Below, in pieces: positions 34,364 through 43,303 of a DNA stretch of 64,000 nucleotides (positions are counted from its first letter, which is position 1; every line of letters begins with the position of its first letter). The notes below the pieces were generated by a model. It ran no database searches, was not told the DNA's origin, and saw only the letters and a list, made by a program, of their open reading frames with translations. The position numbers and the translations under genes are program-made. The stretch is from Pseudomonas gingeri (GTDB taxonomy: Bacteria > Pseudomonadota > Gammaproteobacteria > Pseudomonadales > Pseudomonadaceae), in assembly GCF_013386115.1 (NCBI RefSeq), contig NZ_JACAOR010000005.1:660543-724542 (forward strand). Direction: 5' to 3'.

Positions 34364-36508
34364 ATGATCAGCACCGAACTCAAAACCACGATCCAGGGCG
34401 CCTACTCGCGTTTCCTCGAAGCCAAGAACCTGAAACCCCGCTACGGTCAGCGTCTGATGATCGCAGAAGTGGCGAAGGTGCTCGGCGATATCGACACCGA
34501 TGATGAAGGCCGCCGCGATGGCGAGCCGGCCGTGGTTGCCGTCGAAGCCGGCACCGGTACCGGCAAGACCGTGGCCTACAGCCTGGCGGCGATCCCCACC
34601 GCCAAGGCCGCCGGCAAGCGCCTGGTGATCGCCACGGCCACCGTCGCCCTGCAGGAACAGATCGTCTACAAGGACCTGCCCGACCTGATGCGCAACAGCG
34701 GGCTGAATTTCAGCTTCGCCCTGGCCAAGGGGCGCGGGCGCTACATGTGCCTGTCCAAGCTCGACATGCTGTTGCAGGAAGGCCACGCGCAGACCGCGAC
34801 GGCCCAGTTGTTCGAGGAAGAAGGCTTCAAGATCGAGGTGGATGAGGCCAGCCAGAAGCTGTTCACCAGCATGATCGAGAAACTGGCCGGCAACAAATGG
34901 GATGGCGATCGCGACAGTTGGCCGAATGCGCTGGAAGACGCCGACTGGGCGCGCCTGACCACCGATCACAGCCAGTGCACCAACCGCCATTGCCCCAACT
35001 TCGGCCAGTGCGCCTTCTACAAGGCCCGCGAGGGGATGGGCAAGGTCGATGTGATCGTGACCAACCATGACATGGTCCTCGCCGACCTCGCCCTGGGCGG
35101 TGGTGCGGTGTTGCCGGACCCGCGCGACACCTTGTATGTGTTCGACGAAGGCCATCACCTGCCGGACAAGGCCATCGGCCACTTCGCCCATTACACGCGC
35201 CTGCGCTCCACGGCCGACTGGCTGGAGCAGACCGCCAAGAACCTGACCAAACTGCTCGCCCAGCATCCGCTGCCGGGTGACCTGGGCAAGCTGATCGAGC
35301 AGGTTCCGGAGCTGGCCCGGGAGATCAAGACCCACCAGCAGTTCATGTTCACCGCCTGCGAGCAACTGGCCGACTTCAAGACCGGTGAGGACGTGGAAGG
35401 CCGCGAGCGGCCGCGCCATCGCTTTGTCGGCGGGCTGATCCCGGATCACCTGCGGGAAATGGGCATCGAGTTGAAGAAGGGCTTTGCCCGTCTCAATGAC
35501 ATCTTTACCCGCCTGACCGAACTGCTGAAGGAAGGCATGGACGGTGAGGTCAATATCGGGATCACCAGCAACCAGGCCGAGGAGTGGTACCCGCTGTTCG
35601 GCAGCCTGTTGTCCCGGGCCCAGGGCAACTGGGAGCTGTGGACCGCGTTCACCGTCGAGGATCCGGAAGACAACCCGCCCATGGCCCGCTGGCTGAGCCT
35701 GGCGGAAAGCGGTGCGCTGTTCGATATCGAGGTCAATGCCAGCCCGATCCTGGCGGCGGAAATGCTCCGGCGCAACCTGTGGAACGTGGCCTACGGCGCC
35801 CTGGTGACCTCGGCGACCCTGACCGCCCTCGGTACCTTCGACCGTTTCCGCATGCGCGCCGGCTTGCCGAAGAAAGCCGTGACGGCGGTGGTGCCCAGTC
35901 CTTTCCACCACGCCGATGCCGGCGTGTTGCGGGTGCCGGACCTCAAGGCCGACCCGCGGGATGCCATGGCCCACACGGCGGCGATCATCCGTGACCTGCC
36001 GGAGCTGGTCGAAGGTTCCAAGGGCACGCTGGTGCTGTTTTCCTCGCGCAAGCAGATGCAGGACGTGTTCGACGGCCTGGATCGCGACTGGCGCAAGCAG
36101 GTGTTCATCCAGGGCAACCTGTCCAAGCAGGAAACCCTCAACAAGCACAAGGCGCGGGTCGATGGCGGGGACTCCAGCGTGCTGTTCGGCCTGGCGAGCT
36201 TCGCCGAGGGCGTCGACTTGCCGGGTGCCTACTGCGAACACGTGGTGATCGCCAAGATCCCGTTCTCGGTGCCGGACGATCCGGTGGAAGCCGCCCTCGC
36301 CGAATGGATCGAAGCCCGTGGCGGCAACCCGTTCATGGAAATCTCCGTGCCGGACGCCTCGCTCAAGCTGGTCCAGGCCTGTGGCCGGCTGCTGCGCACG
36401 GAGCAGGACCGGGGCATCATCACCTTGCTCGACCGGCGTCTGGTCACCCAGCGCTACGGCAAGGCTATCCTCAATGCCTTGCCGCCATTCCGTCGTGAAA
36501 TTTCTTAG
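34364..36508 (+). CDS. dinG: ATP-dependent DNA helicase DinG
   Basis: A 714-aa XPD-like superfamily 2 helicase with an iron-sulfur cluster, acting 5'-3' on damaged or R-loop DNA. Walker A is EAGTGTGKT at 61-69; the DEAH box appears as DEGH. The cluster cysteines are in YMCLSKL and in CTNRHCPNFGQC. Motif VI is QACGRLLRTEQDRG. The ATG at 34364 is the conserved start (MISTELKTTIQGAY). No LexA box was recognised upstream. Confidence 0.95.
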   Translation: MISTELKTTIQGAYSRFLEAKNLKPRYGQRLMIAEVAKVLGDIDTDDEGRRDGEPAVVAVEAGTGTGKTVAYSLAAIPTAKAAGKRLVIATATVALQEQIVYKDLPDLMRNSGLNFSFALAKGRGRYMCLSKLDMLLQEGHAQTATAQLFEEEGFKIEVDEASQKLFTSMIEKLAGNKWDGDRDSWPNALEDADWARLTTDHSQCTNRHCPNFGQCAFYKAREGMGKVDVIVTNHDMVLADLALGGGAVLPDPRDTLYVFDEGHHLPDKAIGHFAHYTRLRSTADWLEQTAKNLTKLLAQHPLPGDLGKLIEQVPELAREIKTHQQFMFTACEQLADFKTGEDVEGRERPRHRFVGGLIPDHLREMGIELKKGFARLNDIFTRLTELLKEGMDGEVNIGITSNQAEEWYPLFGSLLSRAQGNWELWTAFTVEDPEDNPPMARWLSLAESGALFDIEVNASPILAAEMLRRNLWNVAYGALVTSATLTALGTFDRFRMRAGLPKKAVTAVVPSPFHHADAGVLRVPDLKADPRDAMAHTAAIIRDLPELVEGSKGTLVLFSSRKQMQDVFDGLDRDWRKQVFIQGNLSKQETLNKHKARVDGGDSSVLFGLASFAEGVDLPGAYCEHVVIAKIPFSVPDDPVEAALAEWIEARGGNPFMEISVPDASLKLVQACGRLLRTEQDRGIITLLDRRLVTQRYGKAILNALPPFRREIS

Positions 36509-36597
36509 TGTGATGTAGGTCAAATCGCCTATTTCGTTGTCTATGGGTGGCGCTTTACCAGCGCCACGCAGGCCCTTGACCGGCCGTTAGGGAGAAA

Positions 36598-38970
36598 ATG
36601 ATTCATATGATTCGCCGTACGCTGCCCGCCGTTTTTGCTCTGTTGTTCGCCGCGCCGCTGCTGGCCGCGCCCGCCGGTCAGCAGACGCTGTTCAATTTCG
36701 TTCGTCCGGCCGATGTGGTGCAGGTGGTGACCAACGGCACCGACCTGCCGCAAGCCAATGCCGAACAGACCGCCGAAGGTGAAGTGCTGCGGCGTGTCAC
36801 CTTCAGCCCGAGCGCCCAGCCGAGCCTGCGCCTGACGCCGCAGAGCGGTGCCTGGGACTGGTCGCAGTCGGGGGTGATGAGCCTGCGGATCCAGAGTGCC
36901 ATGGACTGGGCCCTGACCCTCTACGTGACCATCCAGAGCAACGACGGCAAGACCCTCACCAGTCGCGTCGACCTGCCGGCCGGCCCGGCGCAGACCCTGC
37001 TGGTACCGTTGCAGCCGTTCTCGCCCCTGAGCCAGGGCATGCGCGCCGGCCCGCCGATGCCGCTGACCGTGGATGGTCAGCGGATCCTGCTGGCGAGCAG
37101 CAGCGGTGAGCTGGATCGCAGGCAAGTGGTGTCGGTGACCTTGTCGATGGACAAGCCGAAAGTCGCGCAGAACATCCTCCTGGAGCGTTTTGGCGTGCAG
37201 AACGGCGACGATGTGATCAAGGCCGCCTACAGTTCGCTGGTGGACGGCTACGGTCAGTCCAGCCGCGCCCGCTGGCCGGAAAAGGTCAGTTCCGACGACC
37301 AGCTCAAGGCCGCCTCGAACAAGGAGGCGCAACAGTTGAAGGGCTGGCTGGCCGAGCGCGAGCGCAGTGGGCTGGACAAGTTCGGCGGTTGGACCAAGGG
37401 CCCGAGTTTCGACGCCACGGGTTTCTTCCGAACCGAGAAGCATGACGGCCGCTGGTATCTGGTGACGCCGGAAGGCCATCCGTTCTATTCCCTCGGCGTG
37501 AACACCGTGAGCGCCGGCGACCAGCAGACCTATGTCGAAGGTCGCGAATGGATGTTCGGCGAATTGCCCAAGGACGGTGAGCCGCTCGCCGGCTACTACG
37601 GCAAGGGCGATAACAGTGTCGCCCTGGCTTCCAATGCCGGGCGCGGCTTCAACCATGGGAAATGGTTCGACTTCTACGGGGCCAACCTGCAGCGCACCTA
37701 TGGCCAGCCTTGTGCACAACCCAAGGAAGGCGAGCCGAAGGTGGCGTGTGCCGAGGGCTTTGACGCCAAGCGCTGGCAAACCCACACCCTCGACCGCTTG
37801 CAGGCCTGGGGTTTCAACACCCTCGGCAACTGGAGCGATCCGGCGGTGGGCCTGAACGATCGCGTGCCGTACACCTTGCCGCTGTCGATCGTCGGCGATT
37901 ACGCCAGCATCAGCACCGGCAGCGACTGGTGGGGCGGCATGCCCGACCCGTTCGATCCGCGCTTTGCCATGGCGACCGAGCGTGCGGTCGCCATCGCCGC
38001 CCGGGATCACCGTGACGACCCATGGCTGGTGGGCTACTTCGCCGACAACGAACTGGCCTGGGCCGGTCCCGGCGATGATCCGAAATCCCGTTATGCGCTG
38101 GCCTACGGCACCTTGCGCATGACCACCGACGTTCCGGCCAAGCGTGCGTTCCTCAAGCAGCTGCGCGACAAGTACCGCAACCAGCAGGGCCTGTCGAAAG
38201 CCTGGGGCGTGGATATCCCGACCTGGGAGCAGATGGAGGACCCGGGGTTCGAGGCGCCGTTGCCGAACCCGGAACACCCGGAAATCGAGGCGGACCTCAA
38301 GTATTTCCAGAAGGTCTTCGCCGACACCTACTTCAAGACCATTTCCGATTCGTTGAAATGGCACGCGCCGAATCATTTGCTGCTGGGTGGCCGGTTTGCC
38401 GTCAGTACGCCTGAAGCGGTGGCCTCCTGTGCACAGTATTGCGATGTGCTGAGCTTCAACTTCTACACCCTTCAGCCTCAGGACGGTTACGACTTCAGTC
38501 AACTGGACACGCTGGACAAGCCGGTGCTGATCACCGAGTTCAACTTCGGCTCGCGGGATCGTGGCCCGTTCTGGGGCGGCGTGACCGAGCTGTCGAAGGA
38601 AGAAGACCGTGGCCCGGCCTACGCAAACTTCCTCAAGCAGGCGGTCAGTGAGCCTTCTGTCGTCGGGGTGCATTGGTTCCAGTACCTCGACCAACCCGTT
38701 ACCGGTCGTCTGCTGGACGGTGAAAACGGTCACTTCGGCCTGGTCGGTATCACCGATGTGCCGTTCCAGGGCTTTGTCGAGAGCGTGCGCAAGAGCAACC
38801 TGCAGGCCCTCGAACTGCTGGCCAAGGCGGCCGAGAAAGCCAAGGTCGACGCCCAGCAGAAAGCGGCGAAGGGCATCGATCATGACGGTGGCGGCGGCAA
38901 GGGCCGTTCGGGCAGCGCCGGCGGCGCGGGCGCGGGCCATGCCGGCGGGCATTCCGGCAACGGCCACTGA
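36598..38970 (+). CDS. Agarase-like glycoside hydrolase (GH50-type)
   Basis: A 790-aa exported enzyme. A signal peptide of about 25 residues is followed by a beta-sandwich domain (about 27-200) and a TIM barrel. Landmarks are FGGWTKGPSFDATGFFRTEK and GRWYLVTPEGHPFYSLG, as in GH50 beta-agarases. The likely acid/base is E485 (FADNELAW) and the nucleophile E647 (ITEFNFGS). After the catalytic domain the last 30 residues are unusual: DHDGGGGKGRSGSAGGAGAG then HAGGHSGNGH. Two ATGs (36598, 36607) are possible; AGGGAG precedes both. The substrate in a soil pseudomonad is unknown; an exopolysaccharide is as likely as agar. Confidence 0.82.
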   Translation: MIHMIRRTLPAVFALLFAAPLLAAPAGQQTLFNFVRPADVVQVVTNGTDLPQANAEQTAEGEVLRRVTFSPSAQPSLRLTPQSGAWDWSQSGVMSLRIQSAMDWALTLYVTIQSNDGKTLTSRVDLPAGPAQTLLVPLQPFSPLSQGMRAGPPMPLTVDGQRILLASSSGELDRRQVVSVTLSMDKPKVAQNILLERFGVQNGDDVIKAAYSSLVDGYGQSSRARWPEKVSSDDQLKAASNKEAQQLKGWLAERERSGLDKFGGWTKGPSFDATGFFRTEKHDGRWYLVTPEGHPFYSLGVNTVSAGDQQTYVEGREWMFGELPKDGEPLAGYYGKGDNSVALASNAGRGFNHGKWFDFYGANLQRTYGQPCAQPKEGEPKVACAEGFDAKRWQTHTLDRLQAWGFNTLGNWSDPAVGLNDRVPYTLPLSIVGDYASISTGSDWWGGMPDPFDPRFAMATERAVAIAARDHRDDPWLVGYFADNELAWAGPGDDPKSRYALAYGTLRMTTDVPAKRAFLKQLRDKYRNQQGLSKAWGVDIPTWEQMEDPGFEAPLPNPEHPEIEADLKYFQKVFADTYFKTISDSLKWHAPNHLLLGGRFAVSTPEAVASCAQYCDVLSFNFYTLQPQDGYDFSQLDTLDKPVLITEFNFGSRDRGPFWGGVTELSKEEDRGPAYANFLKQAVSEPSVVGVHWFQYLDQPVTGRLLDGENGHFGLVGITDVPFQGFVESVRKSNLQALELLAKAAEKAKVDAQQKAAKGIDHDGGGGKGRSGSAGGAGAGHAGGHSGNGH

Positions 38971-38992
38971 TCGAATTCACAGTGCCTGGGTA

Positions 38993-39019
38993 GCCCTGTA
39001 GGCACTTTTCCTACAGGGC
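38993..39019 (+). terminator. Hairpin after the agarase-like gene
   Basis: GCCCTGTAGG at 38993-39002 pairs with CCTACAGGGC at 39010-39019 with a seven-base loop. It lacks a T tract, so it is a probable rather than certain terminator. Confidence 0.5.
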
Positions 39020-39118
39020 GATGGTACGAATCGTCCGACCTGTGTCTGTTCCCAAACCGGGCAATCGCTGGAACAATGCACCCCACTTTGTCAGGCGTTA
39101 GCCCGGGGGAATTCAAGG

Positions 39119-40264
39119 GTGCAGATTCAGGGTCATTACGAGCTTCAATTCGAGGCGGTGCGCGAGGCGTTCGCGGCGCTCTTCGACGATCCCCAGGAGC
39201 GCGGTGCGGCGTTGTGCATCCAGGTCGGCGGGGAAACCGTGGTCGATCTCTGGGCCGGTACCGCCGACAAGGACGGTGCTGAGGCCTGGCACAGCGACAC
39301 CATCGCCAACCTGTTCTCCTGCACCAAGACCTTTACCGCCGTCGCCGCGCTGCAACTGGTGGCGGAGGGCAAGTTGCAACTGGACGCTCCGGTGGCCCGC
39401 TACTGGCCCGAGTTCGCGGCGGCCGGCAAGGAAACCATCACGTTGCGCCATTTGCTCTGCCATCAGGCCGGGTTGCCGGCATTGCGCGAGCTGCTGGCCC
39501 CCGAAGCCCTCTATGACTGGCAGGTGATGGTCGATGCCCTGGCCGCCGAAGCGCCCTGGTGGACGCCCGGTGACGGTCATGGCTACGCCGCGATCACCTA
39601 CGGTTGGCTGGTCGGCGAGCTGTTGCGCCGTGCCGACGGTCGTGGCCCGGGTGAATCCATTGCCGCGCGTATCGCCCGGCCGCTGGGGCTGGATTTTCAT
39701 GTCGGCCTGCCGGACGCGGAGTTCCATCGGGTGGCGCACATTGCCCGCGGCAAGGGCAATGTCGGCGACGCGGCGGCCCAGCGCCTGCTGCAGGTGACCA
39801 TGCGCGAGCCCACGGCGATGACCACCCGTGCGTTCACCAACCCGCCGTCTATCATGACCAGTACCAACAAGCCGGAGTGGCGGCGCATGCAACAGCCGGC
39901 GGCCAACGGCCATGGCAATGCACGCAGTCTGGCGGGTTTCTACAGCGGGTTGCTGGATGGCAGCCTGCTGGAAGGTGAAATGCTCGACGAGTTGACCCGT
40001 GAACACAGCCTGGGCATGGACAAGACCCTGCTGACCCAGACCCGTTTCGGCCTGGGGTGCATGCTCGATCAACCGGACGTCGCCAATGCCACGTTCGGCC
40101 TGGGCTCCAGGGCCTTCGGGCATCCTGGCGCGGGAGGCTCGATCGGCTTTGCTGATCCAGAGCATGATGTCGCCTTCGGTTTCGTGACAAATACCCTTGG
40201 ACCGTACGTTCTCATGGACCCACGGGCTCAGAAGCTTGTACGGATTCTTGCCGGCTGTCTGTAG
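39119..40264 (+). CDS. Serine hydrolase of the beta-lactamase/EstB fold
   Basis: A 381-aa enzyme of the class C beta-lactamase fold (PF00144). The nucleophile motif SxxK is SCTK at about 67-70 and the second motif YxN-like is YGW in YAAITYGWL. It lacks a signal peptide, so it is likely cytoplasmic, and resembles esterases such as EstB rather than antibiotic-degrading lactamases. A late GAGGSIGFADP replaces the KTG block. It starts with GTG (39119), with AAGG as a weak ribosome-binding site. Its substrate is unknown. Confidence 0.88.
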   Translation: MQIQGHYELQFEAVREAFAALFDDPQERGAALCIQVGGETVVDLWAGTADKDGAEAWHSDTIANLFSCTKTFTAVAALQLVAEGKLQLDAPVARYWPEFAAAGKETITLRHLLCHQAGLPALRELLAPEALYDWQVMVDALAAEAPWWTPGDGHGYAAITYGWLVGELLRRADGRGPGESIAARIARPLGLDFHVGLPDAEFHRVAHIARGKGNVGDAAAQRLLQVTMREPTAMTTRAFTNPPSIMTSTNKPEWRRMQQPAANGHGNARSLAGFYSGLLDGSLLEGEMLDELTREHSLGMDKTLLTQTRFGLGCMLDQPDVANATFGLGSRAFGHPGAGGSIGFADPEHDVAFGFVTNTLGPYVLMDPRAQKLVRILAGCL

Positions 40265-40392
40265 AATGTCGGCATCAGGCCGCAGGCCGGAACCCTGTGG
40301 CTTTTTTGCTTTCAAAGCGTCTGTTTACGTGGCCTTGGTGCCCTTGTATTCCTAAGTGCCCTTGTTTCTCTATCTCATTTTGTGGATTTCCA

Positions 40393-41610
40393 ATGTCTTC
40401 GAATAAGTCCCTCGCCCTGGCCATCTGCCTGACCGTTACCGGTTGCGCACAAACTCCACAGAATGCAGATGGAGGCCATTGGTGGTCGTTCGGTTCGTCC
40501 GACAAGGTCGCCGAGAAGGACGCGGCCCAGGCCTCTACGGCTCCGGCCGCTGCCCCGGCTCCGGCTGCCAAGGACGCCAAGGCGGTCGCCCCTGCGGTTG
40601 CCAAGGATGCCAAGGCCGCAGCGCCTGCACCTGTCGCAGCGGCAGCCGCTGCCGCCCCGGCAACTGAAGCGAGCAGCGGCAGCAGCTGGTGGCCGTTCGG
40701 CTCTTCCGACAAGAAGGACGCGGCAAAGGATGCCGTCGCTGCCAAGCCCCAGGACAAGCCCGTGCCCCTGGCGACCGCGGTAGCCGCCGCGACCAACCCG
40801 GCTCCCCAGGCCGACCCGGCGACCCACTGGTGGTGGCCGTTCGGCAGTTCGGACAAGGCCAAGGAAACCGCCCAGCCGCCGGTCAAGGCCGTGCCGATGC
40901 CCGATCCGAAAATCACTCAGGCCTGGCTCGACGACTATGAACCGCGCCTGCGCACGGCGATCCAGGATTCTTCGCTGAAGCTGGAGCGTCGCGAAAATGT
41001 CCTGGTGATCATTGCCCCGATAGACGGTTCCTACAATCCGAAGCGTCCGGAAATGCTGTTGCCCGTGACCCTCGGGCCTTTCTCGCGCATTGCCAAGGCC
41101 GTTGAAGGCGATCCGAAAACCGCGGTATTGGTTCTCGGTCACGGCGACAACAGCACCGGTGCCGACTCAGCCCAGGCCCTGAGCCAGCAACGCGCCCAGT
41201 CGGTCGCGGCGATTTTCCGCCTCAGCGGCCTGCAGCGCGATCGCCTGATCCTGCGTGGCATGGGCTCGGTGATGCCGCGCGCGGCCAATGACAGCAGTGA
41301 AGGTCGTGCCCTGAACCGCCGGATGGAAATCCTCCTGACCCCGCAGAACACCATGGTGGCGTTGCTGAGCAAGTACAGCATTCCGCCTTCGGCGCTGGCA
41401 CCGGCGACCCTGGTGGCGGCACAGGACACCAAGCCGGCAGTGGCTCCGGCACCGGTCGCGAAGAAAGCGGCCACCACCACCAAGGCCAAGGCTCCGGCCA
41501 AGAAGGCAGCGGCCAAGGCCCCGGCGAAGAAAGCCCCGGTCAAGAAAGCCGCACCGGCCAAGGCAGTGGCGAAGAAAGATCCGGCGGCTGACAGCGCGGC
41601 CAAGAACTGA
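40393..41610 (+). CDS. OmpA-domain lipoprotein with repeated WWPFGSSDK motifs and a histone-like tail
   Basis: A 405-aa envelope protein. A lipobox (LTVTGC, C18) makes it a lipoprotein. Three copies of a W-rich motif (HWWSFGSSDK at 29-38, SWWPFGSSDK at 98-107, HWWWPFGSSDK at 145-155) are linked by Ala/Pro/Lys-rich spacers. A C-terminal OmpA/Pal domain (about 205-317) keeps peptidoglycan-binding D252 and R310. The last 50 residues are an AlgP/histone-H1-like A/K tail (KAPAKKAAAKAPAKK). Its position just before pdxH matches the P. aeruginosa gene order. The ribosome-binding site before 40393 is weak. Confidence 0.85.
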   Translation: MSSNKSLALAICLTVTGCAQTPQNADGGHWWSFGSSDKVAEKDAAQASTAPAAAPAPAAKDAKAVAPAVAKDAKAAAPAPVAAAAAAAPATEASSGSSWWPFGSSDKKDAAKDAVAAKPQDKPVPLATAVAAATNPAPQADPATHWWWPFGSSDKAKETAQPPVKAVPMPDPKITQAWLDDYEPRLRTAIQDSSLKLERRENVLVIIAPIDGSYNPKRPEMLLPVTLGPFSRIAKAVEGDPKTAVLVLGHGDNSTGADSAQALSQQRAQSVAAIFRLSGLQRDRLILRGMGSVMPRAANDSSEGRALNRRMEILLTPQNTMVALLSKYSIPPSALAPATLVAAQDTKPAVAPAPVAKKAATTTKAKAPAKKAAAKAPAKKAPVKKAAPAKAVAKKDPAADSAAKN

Positions 41611-41649
41611 TTCGCGATTGATTGATTCGGGATTAGAAGGGAAAACACC

Positions 41650-42297
41650 ATGACCCAGTCCCTGGCCGATATGCGCCGCGACTACACCCGCGACGGTCTC
41701 ACCGAGGCCCAGGCCCCGGCCGAGCCGTTCGCGCTGTTCCACCAGTGGTTTGCCGATGCGGTGAAGACCGAGCAGCCGCCGGTGGAAGCCAATGCCATGA
41801 CCCTGGCGACCGTCGATGCCGACGGTCGTCCGCATTGCCGTATCCTGCTGTTGAAGGGCCTGGACGCAGAGGGCTTTACCTTCTTCACCAACTACGAAAG
41901 CGACAAGGGCCGGCAACTGGCGGCGCGGCCGTTCGCCGCCATGACCTTCTTCTGGCCAAGCCTGGAGCGGCAGGTGCGGATCGAGGGGCGGGTGGTCAAG
42001 GTCTCGCCACAGGAATCGGATGCCTACTTCCAGGTCCGTCCGCTGGGCAGCCGCCTGGGCGCCTGGGCTTCACCGCAGAGCCGGGTGATTGCCGACCGTA
42101 CCGAACTGGAGGAGTTGCTCAAGGCCACCCAGGCACGGTTCAGCGATACCCAGCCGGATTGCCCGGAACACTGGGGAGGTTATCGCCTGCTGCCGGAACG
42201 CATCGAGTTCTGGCAAGGTCGTGCCAGCCGCCTGCATGACCGCCTCGACTATCGTCTGGTCGATGACGGCTGGAGCCGCTCGCGCCTGGCCCCCTGA
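41650..42297 (+). CDS. pdxH: Pyridoxamine 5'-phosphate oxidase
   Basis: An FMN enzyme that makes pyridoxal phosphate from the pyridoxine and pyridoxamine phosphates; 215 aa, standard length. Family runs are [47 protein letters not shown] and the C-terminal WEFWQG-type [23 protein letters not shown] lies before the ATG. Its 3' end overlaps the convergent small gene by 49 bases. Confidence 0.97.
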   Translation: MTQSLADMRRDYTRDGLTEAQAPAEPFALFHQWFADAVKTEQPPVEANAMTLATVDADGRPHCRILLLKGLDAEGFTFFTNYESDKGRQLAARPFAAMTFFWPSLERQVRIEGRVVKVSPQESDAYFQVRPLGSRLGAWASPQSRVIADRTELEELLKATQARFSDTQPDCPEHWGGYRLLPERIEFWQGRASRLHDRLDYRLVDDGWSRSRLAP

Positions 42298-42527
42298 TCG
42301 GGATATTCTGCAGCGGCGGCCTCGAGCCAGCGCTGCAGATCCCGGCGCTTCACCTTCTGCTTTCGGGCGGCGTCGAGACGCTGCAGCATGAACTTTTGCA
42401 GTGCTTCGCTGTCTCCCGCTAGCGACAATGCGAGGTCGCGGTCCATCCAGCGTCTGATTCTCATGTACAGCCAGCCGTGGAAATACAAGCCGGCGGCGGT
42501 AGTGATGACAATGATGAAGTAATCCAT
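42249..42527 (-). CDS. Small single-helix membrane protein (hypothetical)
   Basis: A 92-aa protein. One N-terminal membrane helix ([20 protein letters not shown]) is followed by a positively charged amphipathic region ([18 protein letters not shown]). It sits after pdxH in the same convergent way as a conserved hypothetical in P. aeruginosa. The last 16 codons are antisense to the end of pdxH. No function known. Confidence 0.75.
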   Translation of the reverse strand: MDYFIIVITTAAGLYFHGWLYMRIRRWMDRDLALSLAGDSEALQKFMLQRLDAARKQKVKRRDLQRWLEAAAAEYPDQGARRERLQPSSTRR

Positions 42528-42700
42528 GACAGTCCTTGTGGCAGGCGGGGCGGGCGACTTGAAAGAACGCTACCCTGTCCTCAGTCTTGTTGTGCGCCGG
42601 CTGTACCGGTGCTGAATGAAAACCATTTTATCCGCCGGCTGCCGTGACAGAGATCAAGCCGCGGAGTTTAATTGAGTCATGTCCTTTTGGAGTTGCCCTT

Positions 42701-43165
42701 ATGCGTAAGTCTGTTTTGTTGATTGCTTCCTTCTCCACAATGGCCATGCTGCTCGGTGGCTGCACCAACAGCCTGACCGGCGACAGCTACTCCCGCGATG
42801 AAGCCCGTCGTGTGCAGACCATCCGCCTGGGTACCATCGAATCCCTGCGTCCGGTACAGATCGAAGGCAGCAACTCGCCAATCGGTGCCGGCGCCGGTGC
42901 GATCGTTGGTGGTGTCGGCGGCAGCGCCATCGGCGGCGGCCGCGGCAGTATCGTCACCGCGGTAATCGGTGCGGTAGCCGGTGGTGTCCTGGGTAACATG
43001 GCCGAGAAAGGCCTGACCAAGACCCAGGGCGTGGAAATCACCGTGCGTGAAGATGACGGCAGCCTGCGTGCCTATGTGCAGGAAGTGGCGCCGAACGAAA
43101 TCTTCCGGGTTGGCGAGCGCGTACGTATTTCCACCGTGGGTGGCACCAGCCGCGTTTCCCACTGA
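42701..43165 (+). CDS. slyB: Glycine-zipper outer-membrane lipoprotein (SlyB/Pcp family)
   Basis: A 154-aa lipoprotein from the ATG at 42701. Its lipobox is LLGGC (C22 region), and a two-membrane glycine-zipper follows (GAGAGAIVGGVGGSAIGGG, IGAVAGGVLGNMAEKG). SlyB-type proteins are induced by PhoPQ or Mg limitation and stabilise the outer membrane; that role is from the family, not visible here. A GGAGTTGCCC lies just before the ATG, and a strong terminator follows. Confidence 0.9.
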   Translation: MRKSVLLIASFSTMAMLLGGCTNSLTGDSYSRDEARRVQTIRLGTIESLRPVQIEGSNSPIGAGAGAIVGGVGGSAIGGGRGSIVTAVIGAVAGGVLGNMAEKGLTKTQGVEITVREDDGSLRAYVQEVAPNEIFRVGERVRISTVGGTSRVSH

Positions 43166-43189
43166 TCCGACGATCAGTCTGTAAAGCAA

Positions 43190-43221
43190 AACCCCGGCCA
43201 GGGAACTGGCCGGGGTTTTTT
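43190..43221 (+). terminator. Terminator of slyB
   Basis: ACCCCGGCCA at 43191-43200 pairs with TGGCCGGGGT at 43207-43216 across six bases and runs into six T. Confidence 0.92.
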
Positions 43222-43240
43222 GTTTCAGGGGATTACTGCT

Positions 43241-43272
43241 CGATCATTCCCACGCTCTGCGTGGGAATGCCG
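43241..43272. repeat. Second-family REP palindrome
   Basis: CGATCATTCCCACGCTCTGC continues into GTGGGAATGC. It is a single unit of the family also found at 18240 and 33749, between converging slyB and nhaA. Confidence 0.75.
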
Positions 43273-43303
43273 TCAGTGAAGCCCCGTGTCCGTCTCTATG
43301 CGA

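Noticed and set aside
39119..40264. Beta-lactamase-fold gene considered as an antibiotic-resistance enzyme
   Set aside because: No signal peptide and no KTG-type motif; it fits the EstB-type esterase group better.
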